This document shows, in pieces, positions 11,892 through 24,600 of a stretch of 64,000 bases of DNA. Under the pieces are notes generated by a model. It did no database searches. It was not told the DNA's origin and saw only the letters and a program-made list of their open reading frames with translations. Position numbers and translations under genes: made by a program. Each line of letters opens with the position of its first letter. Within the stretch, counting starts at the first letter, position 1. The stretch is from Antedon mediterranea (Eukaryota; Echinodermata; Crinoidea; Comatulida; Antedonidae): the NCBI RefSeq assembly GCF_964355755.1, contig NC_092676.1:22428288-22492287 (forward strand). The letters run 5' to 3'.

Positions 11892-13523
11892 GTTCTTACC
11901 TAACTTTGTACCAATATCTGACAGTTCAATTGTTTAAAGATTACCTACCATAGCGTTTCTAGTAATTGTGTTAATAATTTAGATAAATCACTTCACAAGA
12001 TGCATCCAATGAAGAGTTTCACTGATGGAGTAGTAATCATATATTTAATTAGAATGAAAATTTATCTGGTTTGGTAAAAGAGATGGAGATAGATACTTGC
12101 ACTTTGATTCACAAGTTAACATATATCTCTCTTAACATTTAACTGTTTACATTCAAAGTAATATTAAACGTATAAAGTTTGTGTTAGCTCATGTTTCCCT
12201 CTATTATTGATTTCATCGTTCTTATTTTTTTCTTAGGTTTTTTTTTTTTTGATAAAGAAAACTAGATTCGAATGAAGAATAATATGATTTTAAATAGGAT
12301 CCCTCCCGGTCACCTCATTCAAACTGGCTGCGGGCGTTGGCAGGATTTTTAAAAAGGAGAAGATTTGAGAGGAGTGGAGCACATAATCGGCTGAGTACAG
12401 GCTATAGTGGCAGTATTTACCAATCGCACATGTGTGTTATTTCTCTTAAAAATATGAAGAATTTCACATTTAAGGAAATTTTTTCAATTACAAGAGTAAA
12501 TGTTTCTCTTAGCTGAAGTGTAATGGTGAACGGTCACAGGACCGACAAGTTCTGTAGCCTTTAAACATCATATTTTGGAGGATCATAATTACCTCGGTAA
12601 ACGCAGAAGAAAACTTGTTTAACTTAATTATTCGGTAACTTTATTCCTCTAACTCATTGAATATTTATGAGGCGTGACGCAAGTGTGGGCATCATATGAC
12701 CATATATCAGTAGACGCGGAAGAAAGCAATGAATTATTTAATATCTTTATTCCTCGCTTAATGAATATGTATGAGGCGTGATGCAAGGGTGGACAGTCAT
12801 ATGATCGTACATCAGTATTTTCCTACAGTAGGTAGGTTTTAGATAGAAAACATAATTATGCAGTTTTTTCATTTAACTTAAAGATATATTATCCCCTGAA
12901 TTTTAATGTCACATAATAGTTATTCCCTTTGACCAAAAACTTGATAGAAAAAAAAAAACTTACTGAATAAAATTTTATTTTATTTAAAGCAAAACATTGT
13001 CTGTCAGACAATTGGTTTTTGGCTGAATTTAACTGTTTATTTTTTCTTTTTATAAAGTGCAAACATAATTTGTTTTTGTTTCTTTTTCTACGGAAATGAT
13101 TACCTTTATTAAAACTACAAAATGGCCTATTTGATTTATTAATCTTCATTTTTCATGTTTTTCAGGGACAGTACATCTTTAATAATATCGAATGTTTATT
13201 ACCTGATGTAAATATTGACCCAATTCCTTCATAGCTTAAAACAAGCATTATTAAAAAAATATCCATATAAAAATTAACATACTACACATTTACAACTTTT
13301 GAGAACAACAGACCTCAGAACTTGGAAAAATAAATATCGGAAAGTTTATGAAAGCATGTCAAAACTATAGAGGGCATTATAACATTTTGTTTTGTTAAGA
13401 TAGTGGCAACTGCACTATAATAGTAAACATGGGTATGGCAGGTGTGCCAAAGGCTGATAATGCGGTGCCAACTGAATTCAAAGTATTAAACAACAGATGA
13501 ATTTATTTAGTTAGTATCTAGAG

Positions 13524-14480
13524 ACGTTTGCCGGAATGGCTGCCAATGGGATTTCACTCATGCGAAGTGTATAAGAGATAGGAGTTTCATATCTTGCGCC
13601 ACTTCGCACGGCGCTATAGTATCTTTGGTGTGTGCCGCTCAACCAGCAACTCGCTTTAAAATAAATTGCTGCCACATCTTAATTTTATTTTTACAGGGTT
13701 AGTACGATGGTTGAAAATCAACTTTAGTGAAGTTTTTATGGCTTGGATTCATGTGCAAGCGCTATGAGTGTTTGTAGAATCAGTTTTAAGGTACTGTATG
13801 TTGTGATGTGCATTTTGGAATTAAAAAAATTAACTTATTTCATATCATATGTTTTAGGGAAAAGAAACTCAACCACTCAGTGATATTGCTAAAATAAATA
13901 ATAATTTCAAATGGTTTACATGAATATCTGTGGGAATAAAATGAAGGAAAAAATTAGTTGGATCCATTACATTATAGTTGGTGTTTTATTATCTAATAGG
14001 TATAGACTCACAGTAAACTTTCAGGGGATGCTTATTCAACCATACAAAAAGACACAGCGAAGATTGAGAGAAGTTCTACAACAGAAATATGGTCATCTGG
14101 ATGGGAGCAGCGTTGGTGCATCTGAGGTAATGAAAGGTTTAGGTTCAGTCTAATGCGTGCATTTAGTATGACTAAACAGTTCCAAATTACTTTTACCACT
14201 ACCTCCCAACTGGGAAAAAAGAAATAATGTCCAAACTATAGAGGGTGATATAACATCAAAAAATATATCAAACTATAGAGGGTGCTATTAGCTATAATTG
14301 TAAACATAGGTACAGTATATCAGACGTTCCAAATGCGGTGACTCATTTTTTCGCATATTTAACAATGTATGAATTTATTATAAAAATTGTACGGACCGAT
14401 ATTAGTATGTTTTCTATTCTCTTATCAATATATAGAGCCTAGTAGTAGCAGACCTACTGTTAAAATTACACATTATCAAA
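13524..14480. other. Intergenic, no supported gene
   Basis: It contains a degenerate partial repeat of the CTATAGAGGG...TAAACAT(G/A)GGTA motif seen at 13365 and 48600 (14235-14340). An 80-codon plus-strand ORF at 13911-14153 has exon-like edges but is not recognised. Confidence 0.5.
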
Positions 14481-15541
14481 TCTATATATAAATTTACGTA
14501 AGGGCAAAATTCGGTAAATCGCGCGTTATTTCTAGAATTTTTACTCGATGGTATATAAAGTTGGTTCTTACTTTCGGTACTGATTTTAACCACCTGATGT
14601 AATCCTGTTTACTAATTAAATTGAGTTAGATAATTAGTTATTGACAATTAAAACGAATTTTGGTTCAACGATTTGCCCCAAATAGGGGTGTTTTCCGATC
14701 GTGGTATACACTGTCTAATGGATATCCATCTTGAAAAATAGGCCCGCACACAATAATACGAGGATGTTTCGGATTTTCCTATCTCCTTCTAGGATAATTG
14801 TTTTTAATAGCTGAAAACCGGTTGAACAGCTCGAGTACAGCATCATCATGTTGATGTTTTCTTTAAAAAATACTATTTTGATAGATTTAATATACGTTTA
14901 TACAAAAGGATTGCTTGGCGATGAATGGAACATTCCAATCTCTCCCCACATTTGGTATAACACAAGTAGGTAAATTTATGTGTCTTTCGGGGATAAAATT
15001 AAAAACCTTTGACATTAAATACATAAACCATTTTTGTCCCATTTGAAGCACAATTTTTTTTGTTACTGTGAGTGTGGTGTACTGTTTAAATACATAATTA
15101 AACTTTAATACTGACAGTTGCTTCTTAATAGTATTAATTAATAATTATAAAAAAATATAAAAGTCGTCGTGGTGTATCGTTACATGTACTTTACTATTTA
15201 AATCGACTATGACAGTGACAGTTTCAATAAAGTATTAAATCGCAAATATTTAGTGGTTTATTATTTATAAAACATAAAAACAAATATACGGATAAAGAAT
15301 ATATTTAAAAATGGTTCCTCTTTGCACCCACCCTCTTACCATCCCTTAACCCTAACATGTTAGTACATACAAAACACAAATTGGGTTTGTTTACTCAAGT
15401 ACTTCCCGGGGTACTAATTTAGTTGGCTACATAAATCACTGTGTCTGTTTATTACGTACATTTGAAATCGCCAGTTTTTTACGCTGAAATTACTATGTAT
15501 TCGAGAACCATCTGTGGGCACAGCCTAGATGGACCATTTAG
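14481..15541 (+). mobile_element. Non-autonomous Helitron copy with collapsed hairpin
   Basis: It starts TCTATATATAAATTTACG after an A and ends TTAG before a T, the A|T target of Helitrons. It is homologous over most of its length to the element at 29910-31223 in opposite orientation (e.g. CGATTTGCCCCAAATAGGGG, CGTGGTATACACTGTCTAATG). The terminal palindrome is reduced to CTAGATGGACCATTTAG. Confidence 0.7.
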
Positions 15542-17536
15542 TTATACAATATTTAATATATATTTTTTTTAAAGAATTTAAATAGAAATTTAAATTTAGC
15601 ACAAGAGCAGCAAACGCTCAAAATATCTCGAGCAGATTCCTGTGATTATATCGGGAGAGTTGTGATGTCTGAAAATGCATTGATATTGATTGCATTCATT
15701 GCGATGATATAATAAGTAAAAGTGTTTGCATGCAAAATAAGTGCGTAGAAATGTTTAATTACCTCATAATAATTTTCTCTTTTCTTCAGACGGTCCTTGA
15801 CATCCCAGGCATGACAATGGCTCAACAGCAATATTACCCGTACGTGTATTACCCAATTGAAATTAACTTTTGGGACAGGACGTGAAGATAATTCCTCGCG
15901 CTCATTATGCAATAATAGGGTATTTTTAAATTGGATGAATAATAGGTGAAATAAAATTGTACGGGAGGGTGTATGTGTAACGTGGTGTTTAGTAGATGGT
16001 TATAGATTGTAATAGGGACTTTTTGGTCAACAGCTTCAACCTTAAGTTGTAACAACATGCATTATGTATGCTCCGCCCATTTATGCAGATTTGGAAAGAC
16101 CTTGAATTCAAATAAATTTCAATTGGTAAGCGATGGATCTGATTGGCTGCATTACTTGCATTGCTTGTATGTTTTTTGCGCTACATTGTGTGAAACCAAG
16201 CTTAAAGGTTTTAACTTTTATGCTAGCAAAGTTGTTGCATATCATTAGTGATATAAGTGATACTAATCGCGTAATATTTGATGAAAAGTGTTTCGCGAAA
16301 AGATGAAAACTAGAGAGCTTAACAAAACACAATTTAAGATTGAGGAAATTTTCATTTAGATTTTTTATTTGCAGTGCCCGCAATTAAAAGGTGTAGTTTA
16401 ATTATAACCATGTCAATTTACTTGTATATTAAAGCTAAAACATTATTCACTTAATAAAAATGCAAAATCCATTTCACATTCTGACGACATGTGTGTATAT
16501 GTGTGAACACAAGTTAAGTTGAGGATCAAAAAGTCTGTAATAAATATTAAAGTAAATCTATTAAATATAAATACTTGTTCTGTATATAAAATGTTTTATG
16601 AATTCATTTTAATATATTATATATATAAAAGGTATATAAATAAGTAAGTTAATTGTACTAAATTTCTTTAAATATTACATCTAGTCATGTTTCGTGGTAA
16701 CCATTTTCTTTTGCTTCTTCTCAGACTAGATTCTGGATGGTGATTAAGATTCGGCTTAATATTCATAAAAAGTTTGTCACACATGGCGTGTCATACTATA
16801 CTTGAGCTAAAATTAATTCATCTTCATAAAAACTGCCGCTAGTGGCGTTATGTAAAAAGAAACAATTCCTGAAGACTTATGGCAAAATTAAATACAAAAC
16901 CAAAAATAAATTTATCTTTGAAATTTAATTTAAATTACAAGTAAATATGTTATGCTCATTTCGTTCAAACCATGACCTCCATCAATTATGTACATCAATT
17001 ACGATTTTTGAAGCATCATCAAATAAATTTTGTGTTGCCCAATCACGGTGTATCATACAATTCTAGTCATCGAGTCCTTGCGCATTACACCCAAGAATAC
17101 ATTAAGTTGAATGATATTAGAAATTAAAAATGAATTTAGAATGTATTTAAGTATTGTAGATTGTAGAATACAAAATATATGAGTAACATTTCATATCTAA
17201 AACTATAGTAAATATTATTTACGTGTATACTAAATTGTTACTCGATGTCTGTTACTATCAAACAGTTTCCCAACGGAATATACTTATATTTATTATATAT
17301 TGTGGAATATAATAAATGACAAGTTAAAAGTTTTTTCAGTTCTTTTTTTTCAGATTTTCTGTTGTATAAATAAGTTTTTTGGTTTCTTTGTTTTGTTTTA
17401 TATATATATACTGTAGGCTTATATTAAAGCACTCTTCCCTGATTAAAGCAAGTTATATAACAAAGTAATAATTACAAACAATGAAACTTTGATTTAAACA
17501 TTAAATACATTTTAAAAAGTACACATAGAATTTACG
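15542..17536. other. Intergenic, AT-rich, no supported gene
   Basis: Only short ORFs without recognisable domains or phase-consistent splice sites are present. A motif CACATGGCGTGTCATAC at ~16779 recurs elsewhere in the window. Confidence 0.5.
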
Positions 17537-17656
17537 TCACACATGGGATCAACGAATCACACATGGGATTAACGAATCACACATGGGATTAACGAATCAC
17601 ACATGGGATCAACGAATCACACATGGGATCAACGAATCACACATGGGATTAACAAA
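17537..17656. repeat. 20-bp tandem repeat at the 3' end of gene A
   Basis: Six copies of TCACACATGGGAT(C/T)AACGAA lie directly against the stop codon of the GPCR. The seventh, diverged start TCACAT provides the TGA stop on the minus strand. There are no spacers, so it is not a CRISPR. Confidence 0.92.
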
Positions 17657-18692
17657 TCACATAGGCCTAAGTGGAATTTGTGTAACTGCCGGTTGCCGTA
17701 CTTTGCATTTAAACATATAGACGATTGTATAAAGATAAGGATTGACTGAGGAGTTTATAGGGATGATGAATGTCGCTGCCCAAACATATATGTCATCAGG
17801 AATCCTCATCCAATCCATCTCAGAACCAATTGCCATTACTATAATCGGACCCCAGCAACAGAAATCAGTGAAAACTATTAACCCTAGTTTTCGAGCCATT
17901 TTCAGTTGCTCCTTTCTCATCTGCCGTCTGTTTACAGTGGCACCCGATCTTTTAACGGATAAGAAAATCGTGAGGTAACTCACTGCAATTACGACAAATC
18001 CGATTCCATTAAATGCAACAAAAATGGTTATAGCATACTCCCAACCTGGCCACCGACTTCTGGTTAGAGGTAATGCCAGACAAACACTTTCTTTTCCGTA
18101 ATAGTTATCGCTAAAGTACGATATTTCAGCAAATTTTAGTTTATTTACTGCTGGAAGAAAACTCAGGACAATCCAGAACAACCATGCGAATGCGAGTATA
18201 ATTTTACACTTTTTACTATTGAGACGATTTGTACTGAATGGATAAACGATGTTAACAGCACGGTCAATGCTCAGCATCATCAGTGTGAACACTGAGCATT
18301 GCCCAGAGAGAGTAGAAATAGCCCCGGCGAAGCTGCAAAGGAAACTCTTCTTCCACTCTCTTGCAACTTCAGAATACCTTCCTCTGTAATGTATGTCTGC
18401 ACTTGAAATGATGATCAGATAGACTGCCATCAGCATGTCCGACGCGGCAAGGTTAGTGATAAGAATGGTTTGAACTTTGTTAACATTGTTATTGTTACCT
18501 GTCTTGTTCTTTTTCAATCGTCTAGATATGATGACAACTGAATTACCAATGATGGATGATATTCCAATTATCATCATTAAAACACGGAGATGTTTACTTT
18601 TTAGTAGATCTTCACAAGAAGCAAATGCATCAACGGGTTCGCATTTATCAATAACACCAACAAGACAACACAGGCGAGAGAAATCCGAGTAC
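17657..18692 (-). CDS. Gene A hinge and seven-transmembrane exon
   Basis: The acceptor TTAATTTAACAG precedes YSDFSRLCCLVGV and the hinge CEPVDAFASCEDLL. Seven hydrophobic segments follow. TM1 has IIGNSVVI and TM2 has NLAASDMLMAVYL. An extracellular Cys before TM3 (SFLCSFAG) pairs with SVCLALP in loop 2. The TM3 end reads SIDRAVNIVYPF, so the usual E/D-R-Y/F triplet is DRA. TM6 has FTDFCCWGPI and TM7 has NSSVNPYLY. The tail after NPYLY is only ~20 residues, short for the family. The stop lies in a 20-bp repeat. Confidence 0.9.
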
Positions 18693-21600
18693 CTGTTAAA
18701 TTAATTGTAAATAGTTAATAAGTTTAGTGATTTCGACTTTTGGAAAATAAATGTTGTGAGAATACATTAAAATATTGTACATATTAAACCTCTAAAAATT
18801 TACAGTAAACATTATCAAAATCAGTTTAAAAATCACTTTAAACAGGATTGTCGTTATATGAAGCCCCATGGATATATCATAGATAAAAAATAGTCGGCAT
18901 CTCGCACATACAACACATTATCTCTATGTATGACTTTCTTGTACGTACATTTTATTATCTCGTATGCCTATACGTACAACTTATTATTATCTCATACGAC
19001 TTATTATTTCAAGCTTATTAAGAGTAACTTCGAAATTTGGTTGAATTTCAAAGAAAACTAATTTTATTTATTTAATTTGAATCCAGCTAGCACGTGACAA
19101 TTTCAGAATGAGATGAAGGTCTACAGATGTGACACTGTTTTGACCAATGATAACATACTTGTGAACCTAGTGCCACTAATAAATTATAGTTGCAATAAAT
19201 AATTTCAATATATTATGAAGACTAGAGGGTCAATTGGTCGTCGAGCTAAAGAGCCACCAATTATTAGTATAAGTACGAGGCTGACTCCTAGTTCTGGTGG
19301 TGGTTTCTTGGCTAAGGACTATAGACAGTAGGTCCAGTGTACATGTTTGTCCATCTGCACTTAAAGAATTCAATTTGGGATGAGTAGGGGGTTACACCAG
19401 TGTACCGATTCACAAAATAGCCTCTGTAGCACCTATATATCTGATAGCTATACAATAATAAAAATAAAATAAATAATATATAACTACAACAATAATATTT
19501 GTCATGGCGTATATGCAGGTATATCATTACTTACAATCGTTTTAAGTTTGTTAATTTTTCAAACGTCCTATCTCTGTACACCTGTAAGTTGTTACCCCTT
19601 AAATATCTAAAAAAGTAATAGACGGAAAACAAAAATATAATAAGGTGTTGTAACGGTTTGTATAAGGCAACTGATTGCAAATTTCCTCATTTTGATTTGA
19701 ATTAGTTTAAATTCAATTTCTTCTTTAGATTTTTAACAACTCATTATTTTTCTTTCACACTTTCTATTCTCTTTGTTTTCATTAGCATTTTCTTAATTTG
19801 CTTATTTTTACAAAAACCCTTGAAATAAGTCTGATGACTTTCATGGTCCTAATTGTACCTATTCTGTTTGTCCTTGTCTGTTTCTCATTGTTATTTGATG
19901 TAGTTAAGTTTAAATTTGATAAACAAAGGAGATTTTAGAAAATAATTAAAGTAGAGTAGAATTTTAAATGATTGTAGTATGTATGATACAATAGTAGTAC
20001 GAACCTGTTACATATGTATACTATAATATAATTCAATTTAAACTATGTTTCAAATTTTTTCACTGCTTAAAAAAACAGTAATATGAATAAACCTTTTGTT
20101 CTGTACACAGAAATACTCAACATTTTGAAAACTACAATGTTGTTTGATATTATTTCATCAATTACATCTTAACTTTTTTTATCGCAATCAATTCATAAAA
20201 ATGAAAACCAAATAATCATACAGTTCATGCATAAATGAAACTGCATAAGAAATATATAGTGTAACTTACAGACAATATGAATTATATAGATGCCACACCT
20301 TAAGCCTGTTTTCCTGTCGACGTTATTCGACGCTATCGTCGTTGATCGCTAACGATCGTTTGAAAACGATCAAGTTGAAATGACAACAATAGCGAGTACC
20401 TTTTCCTGTAAATCGTTAACATTTCAATGTTAACGTAGAAGATCGCCGATTATTGTTACCGATACCGTCGAATAACGTTGACAGGAAAACAGGCTTTACA
20501 TGAGAAGTACTCAAAGTATTCTCAAATGTAGGTGTACTTAGTATAAAGTACGAACACACAAAGCTACTGTCAAGTATTTATTAAATTATCATCTTTTGTT
20601 AATTGCAATCAAATCAGACAAAAATCAAACGAAAACCAAATAATCATAAGTAGTCATCTGTATATAAATTTTAGTGCTACTTACAAATGTGAAAGTAATG
20701 AAGCAAAAGGAGAGAATGCATCAGGATCTATGGTAGTTATAGAATTGTTATTTAAACCCCTGTTGAAAGATAAATTAATAATAGACAACAGATATTGAGT
20801 AATGCGTCACATTATTAAAAAAATACATAATTTTCATTATCATACGTTAAAAAATTGTAAAAATAAAATTTTATTTCCATAGTTAAATAAAAAAAAAAAT
20901 TAAATTTCATGACTTTGTTATTTTATTATTTAATTCTGTTGCCTCAAATGTTTACATTATTAGACTGCATGAGTATAGTTTCAACTCTTATCTTGTCAAA
21001 ATAATATACCACAGTATATTATGAAAACCTTTTTTTTTCTCAGACAAATTACTGCAAACAATTTAAATTAATTGATTGAGAGAGATTATAATTTGCAACA
21101 TTATTGTTAATAACATATTATTTCAAAAAGTTATATCTGAGAAAAAATAAATAACTCATTCATTTAAAGTAAGATAAAATTATGTTATGTTACATATAAT
21201 ATAGATATTAATATTAATACAGCTGTAATTTAATTAAGAAATTAAGACAAATTTGTAATAAACAAAGCAATACACACTTACAGTATTTTCAATGCTGTCA
21301 AACCAGCAAATGCATTGGCTGACAATGTACTTATTTGATTATTATTCAAGTACCTCAAATAGAAAAATAATGCACAAAATAAGCACATGGAGTAATCACA
21401 ATATCAATTATGTTTGTCTTTATGTTTCTTCAACTGTTTAAATTATCTACATCAGTAATACTACATCATAGTTATACTGCATGAATATATTGTCAAGTTT
21501 TAAATATTATTATTGTTAATAAATATTCTTCAAACAATTTAGATTAAGAATTCTTATTAATTTTTAATATTTGACAAAAAGGATCTATGGTAGTTATAGC

Positions 21601-24600
21601 ATTCTTCTCTAAATTCCTGTTGAAAAATAATAATAGGCAACATTTTATTGAGTAATGCATCACATTATCTAAAAAAATACGTAATTTTCATTATCATAAG
21701 TAGAAAAACAGTAAAAATTAAATTTTATTTGCATAGTTCAATTATATAAAAATTAAATTTCATGACTTCATTATTTTATTATTTCACTCTGTTGCCTAAA
21801 ATGTTTACATTATTAGACTGCATGAGTATAGTTTCAACTCTTATACTTGAATCATGTCAAAATAATATACTACAGTATGTTATGAAAAGATTTTTTTCTC
21901 AGAAAAATTACTGCAAACAATTTAAATTAATTGATTGAGAGAGATTATAATTTGAAACATTGTTAATAAAATATTATTTCAAACAATTTTTGATATCTGA
22001 GAAAAAAATTAACTCATTCAATTAAAGTAAGATAAAATTAAAATTATGTTATGTTACTTTGTTAAACCTACAATGTAGATATTAATATTAATAAAGCTGT
22101 AATTTAATTAAGAAATTAAGACAAATTTGTAATAAACAAAGCAATATACTTACAGCCATCCCAATGCTGTCAAACCAGCAAATGCATTGGCTGGCAATGT
22201 ACTTATTTGATTATCAGACAACAACCTCAAATAGAAAAATAATGCACAAAATAAGCACATGGAGTAAATCTATATTATAAGTGAGAGAGTTTGTCTGTTT
22301 GTCTGTTTGTTCGTTATACAAAATTTTGTTACTGCACATAATCTTACATATGGGGTATCAAAATGACCGCAATTGTACCGGGAATGTTCTAAGCTATATT
22401 TCAACATCATCCGCCACCTAGGATCCAAGTTAGGGACCAAAATGTGGTCAAAACCCCCACTTTCGATGTTTGTTCGTTATAAAAATTTCTGTGTCTGCAC
22501 GTAACCATACGTATGGGGTATCAAAATGATGGCAATTGTACCCGGAAGGTTTTAAACTACATTTAAAAAAATTCCCCCGACTCCTGGGGTTTTTGTGGAA
22601 TGGGTGGGGGGGGGGGGGTGGTTGTGTGGTGGTTTGTGATGTCATTTTTGCTAGGGCTCGGGGTTGTAGGCTATCGAATTGTAAAATTATACTACAAAAG
22701 TTTTACAGTATTTGAATTATCCTCAGCAAGGCGTTTGGGGAAATATAGATATAGCTATACATATTTCATTCATTAAACAATATGACACCTATTCAATTAC
22801 ACATTTAGCAAAGTACTTTAACCATATCCAGCTATTTGTTGGTCTCTTGGATTGCCTCATTACAGACATCCATACCTGTGTGAACATACACATGTTGTTT
22901 ACTGTTACTGTGTTCAACTACATCACCAATCCTCCAAGGAAAAAAACGTACATTGTGGGAGAGTGGGGTTGGGAGATAGGGTTTGGGAGTTTGGTTTCAG
23001 GAGAGAGTGGGGATTTTGCTTACACCAGAATTGTGGTTGGAAACTTTTAAAGTATTTAATCATCCCTGGGAAGCGGATGGGAGTTTGGGGTGGGGATGTA
23101 CATCTAGGCCTATCACCATGACCGAAACTGTATTTGGAATGTTTTAAACTACATTTGAAAACTGCCACTGAGGGATTATGGGTTGGGAGTGATAATAATA
23201 TAAATTGTACTGGAACCGGCTTCAACAGATCACCCAGTGTATCTGGCGTGTGTTTTTTGTAGAGGGAGGAGGAGCGAAAATACTAGCGTAATGAAGTAGC
23301 CTATATGATTGGATTGTACTAGGAAAAGTTACTAAATTTGAACTGTCCAGGGGAGGAGTTAAGGTTTGTTGATGGTGGCTGGGGTGGTGAAAGGAGAAAG
23401 ATGGCTGGGTGCCCGCAGTATCTAAATTACAAATTTTAATTATCAGCCAATATGACACCTATTCATTTACACAATTTACAACGTACTACAACCATTATTA
23501 GACCCATCGTAGTTATGAATACTCCTCTCAATTCGAAGCTTAGGTTGAATTGAATTTGTCCATCACTGGGAAGATTTTGTTTTTAAGAAAGAGTATGGGG
23601 TGTTGTTGAGGGGTCGATGTTGGTGAGTATAGACAGATACTGGCGTCGGGTGTTATGTACTGAGAAGGCTGTAAACTAATTTTGAAACCCGCCCTGGGGC
23701 GGGTATAATTGCTAGTATAATATAAATTATTTTTGTCTTTATGTTTCTTCAACTGTTTAAATTATCTACATCAGTAATACTACATCATAGTTATACTGCA
23801 TGAATATATTGTCAAGTTTTAAATATTATTATTGTTAATAAAATATTCTTCAAACAATTTAGATTAAGAATTCTTATTAATTTTTAATATTTGACAAAAA
23901 GGATCTATGGTAGTTATAGCATTCTTCTCTAAATTCCTGTTGAAAAATAATAATAGGCAACATTTTATTGAGTAATGCATCACATTATCTAAAAAAATAC
24001 GTAATTTTCATTATCATAAGTAGAAAAACAGTAAAAATTAAATTTTATTTGCATAGTTCAATTATATAAAAATTTAATTTCATGACTTCATTATTTTATT
24101 ATTTAATTCTGTTGCCTCAAATGTTTACATTATTAGACTGCATGAGTATAGTTTCAACTCTTATCTTGTCAAAATAATATACCACAGTATATTATGAAAA
24201 CCTTTTTTTTTCTCAGACAAATTACTGCAAACAATTTAAATTAATTGATTGAGAGAGATTATAATTTGCAACATTATTGTTAATAACATATTATTTCAAA
24301 AAGTTATATCTGAGAAAAAATAAATAACTCATTCATTTAAAGTAAGATAAAATTATGTTATGTTACATATAATATAGATATTAATATTAATACAGCTGTA
24401 ATTTAATTAAGACATTAAGACAAATTTGTAATAAACAAAGCAATACACTTACAGTGTTCCCAATGCTGTCAAACCAGCAAATGCATTGGCTGACAATGTA
24501 CTTATTTGATTAACAGACAACCACCTCAAATAGAAAAAGAATGTACAGAATAAGCACATGGAATAATTACAATATCAATTATTTTTGTCTTTATATTTCC

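Larger units (their letters stand above)
7600..13523. repeat. Segmental duplication, copy B (pairs with 44050-48760)
   Basis: Near-identical blocks run from the intron left of the minisatellite through LRRNT, signal exon and 5' flank. They end at TTTAGTTAGTATCTAGA, after which the two copies diverge. Copy B has ~1.3 kb more around 10.47-11.78 kb, containing cassette 2. Confidence 0.85.

Noticed and set aside
13911-14153. Plus-strand ORF with KKTQRRLREVLQQKYGHLDG and exon-like AG/GT edges
   Set aside because: No neighbouring exon on this strand joins in phase and the peptide is not recognised. It could be an orphan exon, but the support is too weak.
17537-17656. Regular 20-bp repeats resembling a CRISPR array
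   Set aside because: The units are directly adjacent without spacers, in an animal gene 3' end.
22448-23752. Several ORFs of 65-112 codons
   Set aside because: They lie inside the non-autonomous Helitron in a degenerate G-rich tandem repeat, with no Rep or helicase motif.
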